DNA of 64,000 bases from positions 2,254,501 through 2,318,500 of the forward strand of contig NZ_RBXD01000001.1 in NCBI RefSeq assembly GCF_003634825.1, written 5' to 3'. The DNA comes from Flavobacterium sp. 123. GTDB taxonomy: Bacteria > Bacteroidota > Bacteroidia > Flavobacteriales > Flavobacteriaceae. Position 1 is the stretch's first letter. Each line of letters begins with the position of its first letter. The position numbers and the translations under genes were made by a program. Shown in pieces: positions 18,301 through 25,614 of the stretch. The notes under the pieces were generated by a model. The model saw only the letters and a list, made by a program, of their open reading frames with translations, did no database searches and was not told the origin of the DNA.

Positions 18301-21300
18301 TGACAAAACGATAACAATAGTTTATTCATTAGTGGGGGCAGATGTTTCAAAATATAGTGCTCCTTCAACTGAAACAGTTACTACTGGAATAATTACTCCT
18401 AAATCTTTAACTATCAATGTACTTCAAATAATAAGCAGTAAGCCGTATGATGGTACTGCGAACGCTTTTGTACCTATTGGAACTTTAAGTGGACTAATAG
18501 ATGGTGAGGAATTGACATTGACAGCTCAAGCAAGTTATGATAACAAAAATTCAGGAACTGAAAAAACGATTACAGTAGTATATTCAATTGATGGTGCTAA
18601 TTATAAAAATTATAGCAAACCTGTTGATTATGTCATTAATACAGGAGTTATAACTAAAGCACCATTGACAGTTACAGCCAATAACGATGTGAAATTAATT
18701 GGTCAAAATGATACTGATGGTTACGCAGGAGCAAGTTTTAGTGGTTTTGTTAATGCAGAATCAGAAGCTGTACTTAGTGGTACTTTGGCAATTACTAGAA
18801 CTGATACAAATCAAGAATCAGGTAATTATTTGGATGTATTAGTTCCAAGTGGACTTATTACGGACAATTATGATTTAACCTATATAAATGGTGATTTCGA
18901 AATCTTACAAGCCGATCAATTGCTTGTTAAATTCAAAAAAACAACTAAAAATTATGGAGAAACACCCGTTTATGAATTAATTAGTTCTCAATATGTTAAT
19001 AGTACTACCGGTAATACATTATTAGATCTTACTAGTTCTACCACTGTTACAGGGAATCAAGTTATAGTAACAGATGGATCAACAACAACAGGGTTTACTA
19101 TTGGCGCTACTAATCCAGCTTACAGTACCTCAAATAATTTGAACGTAGGGAATTATGAACTATCAGCTTCTGAAATTAGTCTTAGTAATAATATTAGTTC
19201 GTTGAAAATTGTAGGTAACTATAAAGTGAATCCATTGGCTCTAACAGTAAGTGTGGGTGAGGTTAATAAAGAATATGACGGTACTAAAGAGATAGGTAAT
19301 ATTCAGTTGAATTTAGCCAGTCCGATTATTGATGATAATGTAACTGTAGATGGTAGCGTTTCGTTTTTAAGTAGTAATGTTGGTAGTAATAAATCATATG
19401 AAATTACTAATTTATCATTATCAGGAGATGATGTATACAATTACTTTTTAGATGGATTATCTAATATAATTTTAGGGAATAATGGTTCAATTACAATTAA
19501 AGCTTTGACTATTTCTAATCCTACAGTAATGCTAAGTAAAACCTATGATGGAGCTACTTCAGCATTAGTAAAAGCTGGAACTCTTTTGGGAGTTGCTAAT
19601 TCAGATGATGTTAATGTTAGTGCAGTTGCTAGTTATGATACAGTTGCTATTGGAACAGAAAAAACAATCACAGTGGTGTATGCTTTGGAAGGTACTGATG
19701 CTGTTAATTACAGTAAACCAGCTGATTATACTGAAAACTCAGGAAGTATCAGTGCGAAAGCTTTGACTATTTCTAACCCTATATTAACGCTAAGCAAAAC
19801 CTATGATGGAGATGCTTCTGCTGTTGTGACTGCAGGAACTCTTTCAGGAGTTGTAGGTTCAGATGATGTTAGTGTTAGCGCCGTTGCGACTTATGATTCG
19901 GCTGCTATTGGAACTGAAAAAACAATCTCTGTTGTATATACTTTGTCAGGAGAAGATGCTGCTAAATATAGCAAACCAGCTAATTATACTGAAAACTCAG
20001 GAAGTATTAGTGCAAAAGCTTTGACGATTTCTAATCCAACGCTAACGTTAAGTAAAACTTATGATGGCGATGCTTCGGCAGTAGTAACTGCAGGAACTCT
20101 TTCGGGAGTTGTAGGTTCAGACGATGTTAAGGTTAGCGCAGTAGCGAGTTATGATACAGCTGGCATTGGAACTGAAAAAATAATCACGGTTGTGTATACT
20201 TTGTCAGGAGAAGATGCTGCTAAATATAGCAAACCAGCTGATTATACTGAAAACACAGGAAGTATTAGTGCTAAAGCCTTGACTATTTCTAACCCTACAG
20301 TAACGTTAAGTAAAACTTATGATGGAGATGCTTCGGCAGTAGTAACTGCAGGAACACTTTCAGGCGTTATAGGTTCAGATGATGTTGCAATTAGTGCCGT
20401 AGCGACTTATGATACAGCTGGCATTGGAACTGAAAAAACAATCACCGTGGTTTATACTTTGTCAGGAGAAGATGCTGCTAAATATAGCAAACCAGTAAAT
20501 TATATCATAAATACAGGAAGTATTAGTGCGAAAGCCTTGACTATTTCTAATCCAACTTTAACGCTAAGTAAAACCTATGATGGGACTGTTACGGCAGTAG
20601 TAACTGCAGGAACTCTTTCAGGAGTTGTAGGTTCAGATAATGTTAGTGTTAGCGCCGTTGCGACTTATGATACGGCTGGCATTGGAACTGAAAAAACAAT
20701 CACAGTGGTGTATACTTTGTCAGGAGAAGATGCTGCTAAATACAGCAAACCTGCAAATTATACTACAAATACAGGAAGTATTAGTGCAAAAGGGTTGACT
20801 ATTTCTAATCCAACTTTAACGCTAAGTAAAACCTATGATGGAACTGTTTCGGCAGCGGTAACTGCAGGAACACTTTCGGGAGTTGTGGGTTCAGATTATG
20901 TTAGTGTTAGCGCCGTTGCGACTTATGATTCGGCTGGCATTGGAACTGAAAAAACAATCACCGTGGTTTATACTTTGTCAGGAGAAGATGCTGCTAAATA
21001 CAGCAAACCAGTAAATTATATCATAAATACAGGAAGTATAACTGCGAAAGCCTTGACTATTTCTAACCCTACAGTAACGCTAAGTAAAACATATGATGGA
21101 GATGCTTCGGCAGTAGTAATTGCAGGAACACTTTCAGGAGTTGTAGGTTCAGATGATGTTAGTGTTAGCGCCGTTGCCACTTATGATTCGGCTGCTATTG
21201 GAACGGAGAAAACAATCACCGTGGTTTATACTTTGTCAGGAGAAGATGCTGCTAAATACAGCAAACCAGTAAATTATATCATAAATACAGGAAGTATTAT

Positions 21301-22114
21301 GGACGGTGCTCCTACAATAATCTACTCTCCATTCACTCTTGAATTTATTCAAGGTGTTACGATAGTTAATAGTGTTCCAAATTTAAATAATACGACTATT
21401 CAGAGTTTTACTATTAGCCCAGATCTACCAGAAGGTTTAACTATGAATTCAATTACCGGAGTTATAAGTGGTACGCCTGTTTATCCATCGATAGAAACTA
21501 CGTATAGTATTACAGGAACTAATTTTGGTGGAAGTACAACAACTAAAGTTACTATTTTTATTGATATCGATACTGATGGAGATGCTATTGGTAATAAAAT
21601 TGATTTAGATGATGACGGAGATGGTTATACCGATTCAGATGAAAAAGCATCAGGGTCTAATCCATTAAAAATAGATAGTACTCCTAATGATAATGATAAT
21701 GATAAGATTAGTGATGTAACCGATCCAGATGATGATAATGATGGCGTGTTAGACGGAGCAGATAATTGTCCGATGACATATAATCCATATCAAGAGGATA
21801 TTGACCACGATGGTCAAGGAGATGTTTGTGATTTGATAGAACTAAACGTTTCTCAGGCTATTACACCAAATGGGGATGGAGTTAATGATACTTGGCTGAT
21901 TTACAATATTGAAAACCACCCTAATTCAAGTGTTAGAGTTCTTAATCGTTGGGGAACAGAAGTATTTTACTCTCGTAATTATCAAAACGATTGGGACGGT
22001 CATTACAAAGATTCTAATGGCACTTTGCCAGAATCGAGTTCCTATTATTATCAAATCGATTTATCTGGCGATGGTACTATTGATGCTCAAGGTTGGTTGT
22101 ACATCACAAAATAA
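12365..22114 (+). CDS. Giant secreted repeat protein (adhesin-like), type IX secretion substrate with type B sorting domain
   Basis: A 3249-residue protein. A TTG six bases upstream of ATG 12365 is in frame, but ATG is the better start; a long signal sequence ends near YQCLGQ at about residue 41. Order of parts: N-terminal beta-rich region; Fn3-like unit (about 207-302); cadherin-like unit (about 419-512, IQENTNAVTTLSATDSD); another Fn3-like unit; NHL repeats (about 660-994); putative Ig and Fn3-like units; NHL repeats (about 1186-1506); Fn3-like unit; MBG/YDG repeats (about 1673-2985), 11 of which are 86-residue SKTYDG units; an Ig-like unit; thrombospondin type 3 motifs (about 3068-3156); and the gliding-motility-associated C-terminal sorting domain (about 3159-3248, ITPNGDGVNDTW...). 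It should cross the outer membrane by the Por/Gld type IX system and act in surface adhesion or biofilm. A PorP/SprF gene follows 21 bases later. Confidence 0.92.
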   Translation: MIKKLLVVLLASSKKDLKTSLFLNLIMISFLFLSSYQCLGQTLPFDNFQKEPSGNYGFGLESDNQDSPELAIVPIVTDATNYIINNIQLKINFNVGHLSLKIYKSSETIPYVPTGSPLATNVYSGTQTTSYPWDSGELHIVLEPNNRYVLVLECITGYINWETSVGTGYLAYSVTGYNPQTSTTYTSGVSGIGPSVYYKVSTAPATPTITAVPAILVSSTSVNVSGNITDLGATSPTDHGFVWSTSPNPTIDLTTKISLGSKSATGTFSNTLTGLTPNTTYYVRGYATNSMGTNYSNEIVFATNFNPVIAPINNGSNFVFNFPQKSLISQGNLLVKLFGSIFKPNSVFSIRLFSDPVTLATGTIDSNGILDQAVILPAGTPSGLHHVVLGAELANGTLVQQEVPITVAEDGSVTYGTDSVMINIQENTNAVTTLSATDSDVPAQTLTYAIAGGEDAARFSINSTTGVLTLVAPADFELPTDTNNDNVYVVDVSVADNGSLNKSDLNTFYVTINNTPEAPTLSSPSSFPAITGATVGGTVVNDGGGGLITERGIVYALTSVNSNPVLGETGVSKVTNPGTTGVFTNLISGLTASSAYTFKGYATNATGTTYTFANQFTTSGANSGPSISYETPQNYELNKAITALSPVSIGSAIPALTYKQVSTFAGTTTGFLDATETAAKMNGPLGMTLDANGNVYFIDSANQRIRKMTPEGVVTTIAGDGYYSFFYGRFKDNATGTVASFNWPSDLALDTANNCLYVADKENDRIRKVSLIAPYAVTTFAGSGTSSSVDGIGTAATFKKPSGITIDPSGTYLYVTDRAGNKIRRITISSAQVVTIAGSGTQSTLDNATGTAATFNDPTGIAVDANFVYVSDFGGHKIRKIAKTSPYAVTTVAGSGTKSSVDSSGTEATFDNPYGMTIDGAGNLFVAEWGNKIRKITPSGLVSTIAGSGTASSLDGNGSAATFNEPANIVINPTTGIAYVSEWTGDRIRKINLGGYTVAPTTLPTGLSFNGSTGIVTGTPTAVSDPTEYTVTGYNYYGKSTAALSITTANLPTVTTDAVSAVTVTTATAGGNVTTNGGTTLSEKGICWSTSATPTVSDNKVINSSTAIGTYTSEISGLAPLTTYYVRAYATSVLGTAYGAIVSFTTKVQAPIISYTIPNQFVVNTVISPLVVNNTGGAIPLGIINKVSTLAGSDGISGATDGIGTSASFSNPSGVAIDAAGNLYIADRFNHKIRKITPSGLVSTFAGSGTIGATDGTGSSASFSIPTGVAIDAAGNIYVADYGNNKIRKITAAGTVTTFAGIGTRGATDGRGTVASFNLPSAVAVDGAGNVYVADTSNNKIRKITPAGVVTTLAGSGDKGATDGTGTAASFNLPSGIVVDAEANVYVADRENHVIRKITPAGAVTTLAGSGIVGATDGTGTTASFKYPYGVTVDMEANVYVADTYNNTIRKITPAGVVTTLAGNESDEVRDASGFTASFRFPNSIAVDAEANVYVADTYNYKIQKISLKGYSVSPALPTGLVLNTDGSISGTPTALRAATDYTVTATNAGGSSSTTLRIAIVDASSVVLPSVTTSSVSMITSSGAVTGGNVTSVGNDAATVSGVCWSTASNPTILNNKTIDGTGSGVFNSTLTGLSASTKYYVRSYATNSAGTSYGNEISFTTSAQGTIQLAISNPTVTLSKTYDGTVSAVVTAGTLSGIVGSDDVKVSAVATYNTVAVGTEKTITVVYTLSGEDATKYSKPANYIITTGSVTSKVLTISNPTLTLSKTYDGTTSAAVTVGTLSGVVGSDDVSVSAVATYDSASIGTEKTITVVYTLSGEDAAKYSKPANYTINTGIISAKALTISNPTLTLSKTYDGTTSAAVTVGTLSGVVGSDDVSVSAVATYDSASIGTEKTITVVYTLSGEDAAKYSKPANYTINTGIISAKALTISNPTLTLSKTYDGTASAVVTAGTLSGVVGSDDVTVSAVATYDNKNSGTDKTITIVYSLVGADVSKYSAPSTETVTTGIITPKSLTINVLQIISSKPYDGTANAFVPIGTLSGLIDGEELTLTAQASYDNKNSGTEKTITVVYSIDGANYKNYSKPVDYVINTGVITKAPLTVTANNDVKLIGQNDTDGYAGASFSGFVNAESEAVLSGTLAITRTDTNQESGNYLDVLVPSGLITDNYDLTYINGDFEILQADQLLVKFKKTTKNYGETPVYELISSQYVNSTTGNTLLDLTSSTTVTGNQVIVTDGSTTTGFTIGATNPAYSTSNNLNVGNYELSASEISLSNNISSLKIVGNYKVNPLALTVSVGEVNKEYDGTKEIGNIQLNLASPIIDDNVTVDGSVSFLSSNVGSNKSYEITNLSLSGDDVYNYFLDGLSNIILGNNGSITIKALTISNPTVMLSKTYDGATSALVKAGTLLGVANSDDVNVSAVASYDTVAIGTEKTITVVYALEGTDAVNYSKPADYTENSGSISAKALTISNPILTLSKTYDGDASAVVTAGTLSGVVGSDDVSVSAVATYDSAAIGTEKTISVVYTLSGEDAAKYSKPANYTENSGSISAKALTISNPTLTLSKTYDGDASAVVTAGTLSGVVGSDDVKVSAVASYDTAGIGTEKIITVVYTLSGEDAAKYSKPADYTENTGSISAKALTISNPTVTLSKTYDGDASAVVTAGTLSGVIGSDDVAISAVATYDTAGIGTEKTITVVYTLSGEDAAKYSKPVNYIINTGSISAKALTISNPTLTLSKTYDGTVTAVVTAGTLSGVVGSDNVSVSAVATYDTAGIGTEKTITVVYTLSGEDAAKYSKPANYTTNTGSISAKGLTISNPTLTLSKTYDGTVSAAVTAGTLSGVVGSDYVSVSAVATYDSAGIGTEKTITVVYTLSGEDAAKYSKPVNYIINTGSITAKALTISNPTVTLSKTYDGDASAVVIAGTLSGVVGSDDVSVSAVATYDSAAIGTEKTITVVYTLSGEDAAKYSKPVNYIINTGSIMDGAPTIIYSPFTLEFIQGVTIVNSVPNLNNTTIQSFTISPDLPEGLTMNSITGVISGTPVYPSIETTYSITGTNFGGSTTTKVTIFIDIDTDGDAIGNKIDLDDDGDGYTDSDEKASGSNPLKIDSTPNDNDNDKISDVTDPDDDNDGVLDGADNCPMTYNPYQEDIDHDGQGDVCDLIELNVSQAITPNGDGVNDTWLIYNIENHPNSSVRVLNRWGTEVFYSRNYQNDWDGHYKDSNGTLPESSSYYYQIDLSGDGTIDAQGWLYITK
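14340..15345 (+). repeat. NHL-repeat block 1 within the giant protein
   Basis: Encodes about five to six NHL-type blades, each with the pattern G-x-A-x-F-x2-P-x-G-I/M, D-x2-G-N-x-Y/F-V-A-D and N-x-I-R-K-I, followed by V-T-T-x-A-G-S-G-T. They probably form a beta-propeller. The repeats are divergent at DNA level. Confidence 0.8.
15920..16885 (+). repeat. NHL-repeat block 2 within the giant protein
   Basis: A second run of about six NHL blades, more regular than block 1, with repeated VDAEANVYVADTYN, IRKITPAGVVTTLAGSG and GATDGTGT units. It ends in an Ig-like SGTPTALRAATDYTVTATN segment. Blade number suits a six-bladed propeller. Confidence 0.8.
17383..18414 (+). repeat. MBG/YDG tandem repeat block 1 (four 258-bp units)
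   Basis: Units start at 17383, 17641, 17899 and 18157, exactly 258 bp (86 codons) apart, each encoding ISNPTxTLSKTYDG ... YSKPANY. Units 2 and 3 are identical; the exact direct repeat is 308 bp long (17634-17941 equals 17892-18199). The fourth unit diverges in its second half. Confidence 0.93.
19513..21318 (+). repeat. MBG/YDG tandem repeat block 2 (seven 258-bp units)
   Basis: Units start at 19513, 19771, 20029, 20287, 20545, 20803 and 21061, all exactly 258 bp apart. They are very similar at DNA level but I found no two fully identical ones. The block is separated from block 1 by about 1.1 kb of divergent MBG-like units. It ends at the switch to the Ig-like segment encoded from about 21301. 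Confidence 0.92.
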
Positions 22115-22135
22115 TTTGAATAAAAAAACAAACAG

Positions 22136-23023
22136 ATGAAAAACAAGAATTATATAATAATGGTACTACTCTTATGGGGTGGTACTATTTTTGCTCAGCA
22201 AGAAAATGCTTTTACATTTTATCGGCAGCATATGAATTTGGTAAATCCTGCTTATGCCGGTATTGATAATGAAACACTTCTTACGAGTTCTATTCGAACG
22301 CAGTGGACAGGAATAGAAAATGCGCCTAAAACACAAGCTGTTTCTTTTGGAACTAGTTTAGGGTCTAATTTAGGATTTGGAATTACTATTATCAGTGATA
22401 AAACTTTTATTGAGAAACAAACTTTTCTTGGTATTAATTTTTCATACAAAGTAAAGATGAATGAAACTGCCGATTTATATTTAGGAATAAAAGCGGGAGG
22501 AAACTTTTATAATGTGAATACGTCAGGACTTGAAACGTATAGCGTTCGGACAGATGCAGCATTAGAATCTATTGATAGTTTTAATCCTAATGTAGGAGTA
22601 GGAGCTGTATTTAAAACAGATAAATATTATCTTTCCGTTTCTATACCAAAATTACTTAATACGCTTAGAGCAAAAAGAGAAGAAGGATTTGCTATGACAG
22701 CAACTGATAGACCTCATGTTTATTTTAGTGGAGGATATGATTTTAATTTAAATTCGTCTTTAACTCCATTGGTTTTAAGACCATCAGTTATGTTTCGTTA
22801 TGTGAATGGCGCACCTGTTTCAATAGACTTTAACACGATTTTAAAAATTGACAATAATTTGGAAATTGGTGGTACCTATAGAACAGACAAAGCCTATGCA
22901 GCACTAGCTACTATAACTTTAAGCAAACGATTTGTTTTTGGGTTTGCTTATGAAATGAGTACAAGACCAACACTCGCAAGTGCTAGAAATACAAATGAGA
23001 TTTTGTTACAATTCAAGTTTTAA
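22136..23023 (+). CDS. PorP/SprF family type IX secretion system membrane protein
   Basis: 295 residues with a signal peptide (about 1-20, ending IFAQQ) and the family-defining start of the mature protein, FYRQHMNLVNPAYAG, followed by an outer-membrane beta-barrel pattern with alternating strands. SprF in Flavobacterium johnsoniae is needed for secretion of the adhesin SprB, and SprF-like genes usually sit directly downstream of substrates with a type B sorting domain. Here it lies 21 bases after the giant protein gene, so it is very probably its dedicated partner in one operon. A 62-bp palindromic terminator follows. Confidence 0.93.
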   Translation: MKNKNYIIMVLLLWGGTIFAQQENAFTFYRQHMNLVNPAYAGIDNETLLTSSIRTQWTGIENAPKTQAVSFGTSLGSNLGFGITIISDKTFIEKQTFLGINFSYKVKMNETADLYLGIKAGGNFYNVNTSGLETYSVRTDAALESIDSFNPNVGVGAVFKTDKYYLSVSIPKLLNTLRAKREEGFAMTATDRPHVYFSGGYDFNLNSSLTPLVLRPSVMFRYVNGAPVSIDFNTILKIDNNLEIGGTYRTDKAYAALATITLSKRFVFGFAYEMSTRPTLASARNTNEILLQFKF

Positions 23024-23033
23024 ATTTTATATA

Positions 23034-23095
23034 ATAAATTGTTTAAGAAAAAAAATGAGGCTATATAGCCTCATTTTTTTTCTTAAACAATTTAT
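23034..23095. terminator. Perfect 62-bp palindrome acting as terminator
   Basis: The 31 bases 23034-23064 are the exact reverse complement of 23065-23095, with no unpaired centre. The core GAGGCTATATAGCCTC is flanked by A8 and T8 runs and an outer ATAAATTGTTTAAG/CTTAAACAATTTAT arm. It lies 11 bases after the SprF-like stop codon and would terminate in either direction. Confidence 0.88.
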
Positions 23096-23328
23096 AGAAT
23101 AAAGATTGTGAATTACAACTCAACATAAATGGTAGTTTTTATTTTCATATCCAATTTTTAAACTCATTTGAAGTATATTTGCATTCGTTTTCTAAAATTA
23201 TAGCAATTACAATTGTTAAAAGCGGGAAACAAGTTTGAAACAATTAGCTTGAAAGGAGCAAAAAATAAAAAATTAGATATTTTAAAGCGCTAATAAAAGA
23301 TGCTTTATAACAGAAAGAGAGATAAAGA
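23096..23328. promoter_or_regulatory. Upstream region of tgt with a -7-like element
   Basis: A TATATTTG element at 23174-23181 fits the Bacteroidota -7 box but no TTG is present 17-23 bases upstream. If used, the leader would be about 140 nt. I looked for a preQ1-type riboswitch fold in that leader and saw none. Confidence 0.35.
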
Positions 23329-24459
23329 ATGAAGTTTGATTTATTACAAAAAGATCCACAGTCTAAAGCCAGAGCAGGAAGTATTACTACTGATCATGGT
23401 GTGATTGAAACCCCTATTTTTATGCCTGTGGGTACCGTTGCTTCCGTAAAAGGAGTGCATCAGCGGGAATTAAAAGACGATATAAATCCAGATATCATTC
23501 TAGGAAATACCTATCATTTATACTTGCGACCACAAACCGAAATTCTTGAAAAAGCGGGTGGATTGCATAAATTCATGAATTGGGATCGAAATATTTTGAC
23601 TGATTCAGGAGGATATCAAGTATATTCACTTTCTTCAAATAGAAAAATCAAAGAAGAAGGAGTAAAGTTTAAATCTCATATTGATGGTTCATATCATGTT
23701 TTTACACCTGAAAATGTTATGGAAATACAGCGTACTATTGGTGCTGATATCATCATGGCTTTTGATGAATGTACGCCTTATCCATGTGATTATCGGTATG
23801 CACAACGCTCTATGCACATGACACACCGTTGGTTAGATCGTTGTATCAATCATTTGGACAAGCTACCTTTTAAATATGGATACGAACAAACGTTTTTTCC
23901 AATTGTTCAAGGGAGTACTTATAAAGATTTAAGAAGACAATCTGCTGAATATATTGCTAATTCAGGCCAACAAGGAAACGCTATTGGAGGACTTTCGGTT
24001 GGAGAACCTGCTGAGGAAATGTATGCAATGACCGAAGTAGTTTGTGAAATATTACCGGAGGACAAACCTCGATATTTGATGGGAGTAGGTACGCCGATAA
24101 ATATTCTAGAAAATATTGCTCTTGGAATTGATATGTTTGATTGTGTTATGCCTACGCGAAATGCCAGAAATGGAATGTTGTTTACAGCTAATGGCTCTAT
24201 AAATATAAAGAACAAAAAATGGGAAGATGATTTTTCGCCAATAGACGAAATGGGAATCACTTTTGTAGATACAGAATATACTAAAGCTTATTTACGCCAT
24301 TTATTTGCTGCGAATGAATACTTAGGAAAACAAATTGCTACGATCCACAATCTTGGGTTCTATATGTGGTTGGTTCGTGAAGCCAGAAAACATATATTAG
24401 CTGGTGATTTTAGACCTTGGAAAGAAATGATGGTTAAAAATATGAGCCAACGATTGTAA
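23329..24459 (+). CDS. tgt: tRNA-guanine transglycosylase (queuine tRNA-ribosyltransferase), zinc cysteines missing
   Basis: Exchanges guanine for a queuosine precursor at position 34 of tRNAs with GUN anticodons; cytoplasmic. 376 residues, normal for bacterial Tgt. Catalytic elements are present: LTDSGGYQVYSL with the general-base Asp, FDECTPYP, FPIVQGS, GGLSVGEP and FDCVMPTRNARNG with the nucleophile Asp. The C-terminal zinc motif C-x-C-x2-C of E. coli and Zymomonas enzymes is absent: at about residues 304-320 the sequence reads SPIDEMGITFVDTEYTKAYL with no Cys, while the later TIHNL His remains. I recall the same in other Bacteroidota, so it seems to be a lineage form and not a defect. It may be co-transcribed with the permease at 24526. 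Confidence 0.95.
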   Translation: MKFDLLQKDPQSKARAGSITTDHGVIETPIFMPVGTVASVKGVHQRELKDDINPDIILGNTYHLYLRPQTEILEKAGGLHKFMNWDRNILTDSGGYQVYSLSSNRKIKEEGVKFKSHIDGSYHVFTPENVMEIQRTIGADIIMAFDECTPYPCDYRYAQRSMHMTHRWLDRCINHLDKLPFKYGYEQTFFPIVQGSTYKDLRRQSAEYIANSGQQGNAIGGLSVGEPAEEMYAMTEVVCEILPEDKPRYLMGVGTPINILENIALGIDMFDCVMPTRNARNGMLFTANGSINIKNKKWEDDFSPIDEMGITFVDTEYTKAYLRHLFAANEYLGKQIATIHNLGFYMWLVREARKHILAGDFRPWKEMMVKNMSQRL

Positions 24460-24462
24460 AAT

Positions 24463-24519
24463 AATTATGAGTTATAAATTATTAGTTCGCTTATAGTTCA
24501 TAACTCATAACTCATAATT
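24463..24519. repeat. Inverted heptamer-array intergenic element (AT-rich type)
   Basis: AATTATGAGTTAT at 24463-24475 is the exact reverse complement of 24507-24519. The right side is built of 7-bp steps (ATAACTC, ATAACTC, ATAATTT), and the centre is a short AT-rich loop. It starts 4 bases after the tgt stop codon and ends 6 bases before the permease start. The build resembles the elements at 33826-33890 and 34132-34192. Confidence 0.65.
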
Positions 24520-24525
24520 TAAAAT

Positions 24526-25614
24526 ATGCTAACAATAATTGATAAATACATCTTAAAAAGATATTTAGCCACATTTGCGGTGATGCTATTGTTGTTCATA
24601 CCTATCGGGATTGTTATTGACGTATCGGAGAAAATCAATAAAATGCTCGAAAATAAAGTGCCGTTTATTGACGTTGCGATTTATTATTATCATTTTACAG
24701 TTTATTTTGCCAATATGTTATTCCCGATATTTTTATTTTTATCGGTCATTTGGTTTACTTCAAAACTGGCTAATAATACAGAAATCATAGCCATATTGAG
24801 TTCTGGGATTTCATTTACACGGTTTTTAAGACCTTATCTTATTGGTGCATCAATTATATCTGTTTTTGTATTGTTGATGGGATTTTTCATTGTTCCAGCT
24901 TCAAGTGAAGGCTTTAATAATTTTAGATATACCTATCTTCGAACCGGAGGGATGCAGGATATGATGGGAGACAATACGGATGTATATAGACAAATTAGTG
25001 ATAATGAGTTTATTTATGTAAATAGCTTCAATACAGAAACAAAAACTGCTTTTAACTTTTCGTTAGAAAAGTTTAAAAAAGACAAATTGGAGTATAAAAT
25101 TACTGCCAGTAGGATTAAATGGAATCCTAAGGACAGTACTTACACCATGTATGATTATACCAAAAGAATTGTAGGAGTAGAAGGAGATAAAATTGAAAAA
25201 GCGCCTGAGAAAAAAGCGGTTTTTAATTTTGATTTAGAAGATTTAACACCAGTTGTGTATATTGCAGAAACCTTGAGTTTGGGTAAATTAAATGCTTTTA
25301 TTGATAAAGAAAAAAGTCGTGGTTCTTCAAATATTAATGTCTATTTAGTAGTCTTATATAAAAAATTCAGTATTCCAGTTTCAGCGTTTATACTTACCGT
25401 TATAGCTGTGGCAGTTTCATCTATGAAGCGAAGAGGAGGAATGGGAGTTAATTTAGCCATAGGTATTGCGCTTGCTTTTGCCTTTGTGTTTTTTGATAAA
25501 ATCTTCGGAGTATTAGCAGAAAAATCAAGTATTCCAGCTATGTTGGCGGTTTGGTTGCCTAATATTGCTTTTGGAATTCTAGCTATTTATTTATTACGAA
25601 ATGCGAAACGATAA
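24526..25614 (+). CDS. LptF/LptG-family permease (YjgP/YjgQ)
   Basis: 362 residues with three N-terminal and three C-terminal membrane helices around a large periplasmic domain (about 120-265), the layout of LptF/LptG, which with LptB extracts lipopolysaccharide from the inner membrane. The start IDKYILKRYLATF is typical of the family's N-terminal amphipathic helix, and VYYYHFTVYFANMLFPIFLFLS-like segments form helix 2. Whether it is the F or G partner cannot be decided here. It overlaps the following transporter gene by 14 bp (25601-25614), suggesting translational coupling. Confidence 0.88.
   Translation: MLTIIDKYILKRYLATFAVMLLLFIPIGIVIDVSEKINKMLENKVPFIDVAIYYYHFTVYFANMLFPIFLFLSVIWFTSKLANNTEIIAILSSGISFTRFLRPYLIGASIISVFVLLMGFFIVPASSEGFNNFRYTYLRTGGMQDMMGDNTDVYRQISDNEFIYVNSFNTETKTAFNFSLEKFKKDKLEYKITASRIKWNPKDSTYTMYDYTKRIVGVEGDKIEKAPEKKAVFNFDLEDLTPVVYIAETLSLGKLNAFIDKEKSRGSSNINVYLVVLYKKFSIPVSAFILTVIAVAVSSMKRRGGMGVNLAIGIALAFAFVFFDKIFGVLAEKSSIPAMLAVWLPNIAFGILAIYLLRNAKR

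Noticed and set aside
17383..21318. Regularly spaced repeats that might suggest a CRISPR array or satellite DNA
   Set aside because: The 258-bp units are in frame with the coding sequence and encode SKTYDG protein units; there is no repeat-spacer pattern and no cas gene.
23182..23328. preQ1 riboswitch in the tgt leader
   Set aside because: No preQ1-I type pseudoknot with an A-rich tail matching a short hairpin could be recognised in the leader.
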